Positions 61,576 to 64,000 of a DNA stretch of 64,000 nt are shown here, piece by piece. The position numbers were made by a program, and so were the translations under genes. The DNA is from Vibrio splendidus. Its GTDB lineage: Bacteria > Pseudomonadota > Gammaproteobacteria > Enterobacterales > Vibrionaceae. The DNA lies in contig NZ_CP031056.1 in assembly GCF_003345295.1 (NCBI RefSeq), forward strand, positions 806,001 to 870,000, written 5' to 3'. Every line of letters starts with the position of its first letter. The stretch's first letter is position 1. Below the pieces are notes generated by a model. It was given only the letters and a program-made list of their open reading frames with translations. It searched no databases and was not told the origin of the DNA.

Positions 61576-61609
61576 ACAGCCCTCGATGTATCTACATCAG
61601 GGCTGTTTT
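61576..61609 (+). terminator. Orphan terminator-like hairpin
   Basis: ACAGCCCT and AGGGCTGT, extended by GATGTA/TACATC, form a long near-perfect stem followed by TTTT. There is no coding gene on the plus strand before it, so the gene that it ended was probably removed when the IS region was rearranged. Confidence 0.6.
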
Positions 61610-61726
61610 AGATTGGAAATTTAGAGATCGTCCGAGATCGTTTTTGTTCGTTTATATAAAAAATCAAAGACGTACAGTTCAAGTAGTGTATCATTCCCAG
61701 TTCGATTATCACTTTGTAACGTCCCT

Positions 61727-63190
61727 ATGCTATTCAGTTCTATAAATTTCATATTCATCTTTTTACCCATCTGCTTTTGTATATATTTCATACTAGCAAA
61801 GTATCGACTATATACTTGCGCGAAGATGTGGTTAGTGGTCGCTAGTCTTATATTTTATGCTAGATGGGAGCCATCCTACCTTCCCATTATTCTCGGCTCA
61901 TTGGCGTTCAATTTTGCTTTAGGAAGTCATCTAACCAAGAAAGATAAAGGCATTAAAAAGTCGTCTCTTTTGGCTTTTGGAGTGATAACAAATATAGCTT
62001 TACTTGGCTACTTTAAGTACACTAACTTTATCATTGGGAATGTGAATTTATTATTATCCCAGCCATTTGAAAATACTAACATCGCTCTTCCACTCGCTAT
62101 TAGTTTTTTCACATTTCAGCAAATAGCGTACTTAGTTGACAGCTACAGAAAAGAAACTAAAGAATATGACCTCTTGAACTACTCGCTATTTGTGACTTTT
62201 TTTCCACAATTAATTGCGGGTCCGATAGTTCATCATAAAGAAATGATGCCGCAATTTAATTCAAAATGGAATCTTGCTCCTAGAAGCAAAAATATCTCGC
62301 TTGGTTTATTTATATTTTCTATCGGCTTGTTTAAGAAAATTGCCATAGCTGATACATTTTCTATATGGGCTGATGCAGGATTCTATAACTCCGCGACATT
62401 ATCATTCTACGAAGCTTGGCTAACGAGCTTGAGCTACTCTTTTCAGTTGTACTTTGATTTCAGTGGTTACTGCGACATGGCGATGGGCGCTGCGTTGCTA
62501 TTCAACATAAAGCTACCAATCAACTTTAACTCGCCTTATAAATCACTAGATATCCAAGATTTTTGGCGTAGATGGCACATAACATTAGGAAGGTTCCTTA
62601 GGGATTACATATACATCCCTCTTGGTGGGAGTAAGAAAAAAGAACTAGCGACTTACAGCAACCTTTTCATTACATTTCTAATTGGTGGGTTATGGCATGG
62701 TGCTAGCTGGATGTTCGTTATCTGGGGAGCGTTACATGGCATGGCTCTCGTATTGCACAGAATGTGGAAATCTGTTGGCGGAAACATGCCAACATGGTTA
62801 GCTTGGCTGACAACGTTTATATTCATCAATATGACATGGGTCTTTTTTAGGGCGGAAAACCTTACAACCGCCGTAAACCTATTATCTAGTATGAGCGGGC
62901 TCAATCTAATAGATAAACCAATAGAGGGAATAGCTTCTAACAAATTGTCATGGATTGGCACTAATTTTGACCTTCTATTTGGTATTCTTCCTAATATGGT
63001 AGCCGTAAATGCAATCCCATTCTCTGCTATCTCTTTTTCTTTTTATCTATTGTCTAAAACTAATTCATATGAATTGATACAAAGAGAAGTTGGGATAGGA
63101 AAAATGATTTCAGCGGCCTTTTTGTTTGCAGTATCCATTTATATTATCAGAAGCTCATCTTCAAGTGTGTTTCTATATTTCAACTTTTAA
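61727..63190 (+). CDS. MBOAT-family O-acyltransferase (AlgI-like)
   Basis: The 487-residue membrane protein has about eleven helices and the MBOAT features: SFFTFQQIAYLVDSYRKETK, the DFSGYCDMAMGAALLFNIKL block, DFWRRWHITLGRFLRDYIYI, and the catalytic histidine in LWHGASWMFVIWGALHGMAL. It moves acyl (often acetyl) groups across the membrane onto a polysaccharide or other acceptor. The next gene is an AlgJ/AlgX-like partner. Confidence 0.93.
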   Translation: MLFSSINFIFIFLPICFCIYFILAKYRLYTCAKMWLVVASLIFYARWEPSYLPIILGSLAFNFALGSHLTKKDKGIKKSSLLAFGVITNIALLGYFKYTNFIIGNVNLLLSQPFENTNIALPLAISFFTFQQIAYLVDSYRKETKEYDLLNYSLFVTFFPQLIAGPIVHHKEMMPQFNSKWNLAPRSKNISLGLFIFSIGLFKKIAIADTFSIWADAGFYNSATLSFYEAWLTSLSYSFQLYFDFSGYCDMAMGAALLFNIKLPINFNSPYKSLDIQDFWRRWHITLGRFLRDYIYIPLGGSKKKELATYSNLFITFLIGGLWHGASWMFVIWGALHGMALVLHRMWKSVGGNMPTWLAWLTTFIFINMTWVFFRAENLTTAVNLLSSMSGLNLIDKPIEGIASNKLSWIGTNFDLLFGILPNMVAVNAIPFSAISFSFYLLSKTNSYELIQREVGIGKMISAAFLFAVSIYIIRSSSSSVFLYFNF

Positions 63191-63204
63191 TAAGGAAAAT
63201 CTCA

Positions 63205-64000
63205 TTGAACAATAGAGCCAATATTAAAATATTTTTCTTATTAATCAGTGTTATTTTATCAATACTGCCGATTGTAAATGTTTATTCAGGTGGATTTACA
63301 AAGGAAAATCTAACTAACACAAAGTTCCTTTATTCACTTGATGTTATTGAAAGGAAAATAAACCCATATTTAGTTCCTCTAGGGATAAGCATCAAACCTA
63401 ACTCCGTTGTTGTTGGAAAAGATGGGTGGTTCTTTTTAGGCGATGACCACCAAAAAACAATTTCAGCTTACCGTGCAGGTTTTCAGACTGTAGAAGTTCA
63501 GGAACGCTCAGAAGCAATCATAGAATCACAGATACTCTGGGATAAGTACTTTCAAAAGAACGGTGTAAAAGACTATAAAATATTAGTCGGGCCAAATAAG
63601 AGTACAATTTACAACGAATATCTACCTCTATGGGCAAAAACCAGTAACGAATCGATATCGCAAACGCTGTATGACAGTGGAATCTACATTGACGTTAGGC
63701 ATACAATATCTGACGTTATAAATACTCAAGATTTATACTACAAGACTGATACGCATTGGAATTATTACGGTGCGGGAGTTGCTTTCAATGAGTTTATGTT
63801 ACGAATCAATAATGAAGGCCTAGTTTTACCTCCTCTTAATTGGAGTAATGTCATACGGAATGATTCATATGTCCATGGTGACCTTACAAGATTTCTCCGA
63901 GTTGGCAGTCTATATTCTGATCCTAATCCAATAACAGAAGCAAACAATTTGCAGTTAAGTCATGTCATAAGTGATTACAACAAAGATTCGGTGGTATACA
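63205..64000 (+). CDS. AlgJ/AlgX-like SGNH-type O-acetyltransferase (partial, runs off the end)
   Basis: The frame starts with TTG at 63205, 14 bases after the MBOAT stop, with AAGGAAAAT before it, and reads 265 codons to the window edge. An N-terminal hydrophobic helix (IFFLLISVILSILPI) leads to a periplasmic domain with GKDGWFFLGDDHQK and the family-like KTDTHWNYYGAGVAFNEF, where Asp and His are the expected catalytic pair. AlgI with AlgJ-type proteins acetylates a surface polysaccharide. Confidence 0.88.
   Translation, partial: MNNRANIKIFFLLISVILSILPIVNVYSGGFTKENLTNTKFLYSLDVIERKINPYLVPLGISIKPNSVVVGKDGWFFLGDDHQKTISAYRAGFQTVEVQERSEAIIESQILWDKYFQKNGVKDYKILVGPNKSTIYNEYLPLWAKTSNESISQTLYDSGIYIDVRHTISDVINTQDLYYKTDTHWNYYGAGVAFNEFMLRINNEGLVLPPLNWSNVIRNDSYVHGDLTRFLRVGSLYSDPNPITEANNLQLSHVISDYNKDSVVY

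Noticed and set aside
61464..61745. 93-codon plus-strand frame
   Set aside because: It starts in the IS end and crosses the orphan terminator and the MBOAT start. No protein-like character.
63765..63947. 60-codon minus-strand frame in the last gene
   Set aside because: It is the antisense shadow of the AlgJ/AlgX-like gene, whose catalytic motif lies in the same DNA.

Overview
The window looks like chromosomal DNA of a marine Vibrio, probably of the Splendidus-like group and probably the smaller chromosome. Replicon and clade are inference. The gene content supports Vibrio: a PrtV-type M6 protease, a Vct-like siderophore ABC transporter, a solitary autotransporter-type outer-membrane barrel, a transketolase/transaldolase pair, paired HlyD/DUF2955 efflux genes, several c-di-GMP proteins, and moeAB divergent from folE. 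Composition is moderately AT-rich. Promoter-scale signals are common in the intergenic gaps. I see no rRNA, tRNA or CRISPR array.

Layout. 1-0.8 kb: a LysR regulator divergent from a PACE (AceI-like) efflux protein. 0.9-5.7 kb: an AraC regulator, a secreted amidohydrolase, a DUF3299 protein and an OprB-like porin; the amidohydrolase and the porin share an upstream element. 5.8-9.9 kb: membrane proteins, an outer-membrane barrel, a PAS-GGDEF diguanylate cyclase with a Ser/Gly repeat tail, and a second AraC regulator. 10-14 kb: an operon of HlyD adaptor, DUF2955 membrane protein, AI-2E family transporter and a potassium-channel-like protein. 14-17 kb: small Vibrio proteins and a gene-poor stretch holding an rRNA-type promoter without an rRNA gene, a structured leader and 21-bp tandem repeats. 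17.3-21 kb: a Fur-box-preceded siderophore ABC operon. 21.3-27.2 kb: an HD-GYP response regulator overlapping a 1640-residue hybrid kinase.

27.4-29.7 kb: LysR/MFS divergent pair with two operator-like palindromes. 29.9-33.1 kb: prtV-like protease plus a small secreted protein resembling only the protease's N-terminal region. 33.5-37.8 kb: a possible Fur-controlled mini-transcript, a gate-domain membrane protein, Lrp-type regulator, Aer-like chemoreceptor and a barrel protein. 37.9-42.4 kb: tal-tkt with a divergent SorC-type regulator and repeated operator-like motifs. 42.5-46.8 kb: LysR, HlyD, DUF2955 and a patatin-like lipoprotein. 47-51 kb: GGDEF-EAL protein, sulfurtransferase, small membrane protein. 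51-54 kb: LruC-domain secreted protein with a lipoprotein. 54-58.5 kb: moeB-moeA, folE and a C69 peptidase. 59-64 kb: YaeQ and a partner, a dead IS903-like element whose flanks do not match, then an MBOAT O-acyltransferase and an AlgJ/AlgX-like protein running off the end.

Themes. Three proteins make or degrade c-di-GMP. Two separate HlyD-DUF2955 exporters are each tied to a regulator and to different extra components. Short 5-8 bp tandem repeats sit just after several genes. The most interesting undescribed items are the stand-alone PrtV-propeptide-like protein, the rRNA-type promoter driving a leader and small ORFs, the co-regulated amidohydrolase/porin unit, and the HlyD-DUF2955-patatin unit.
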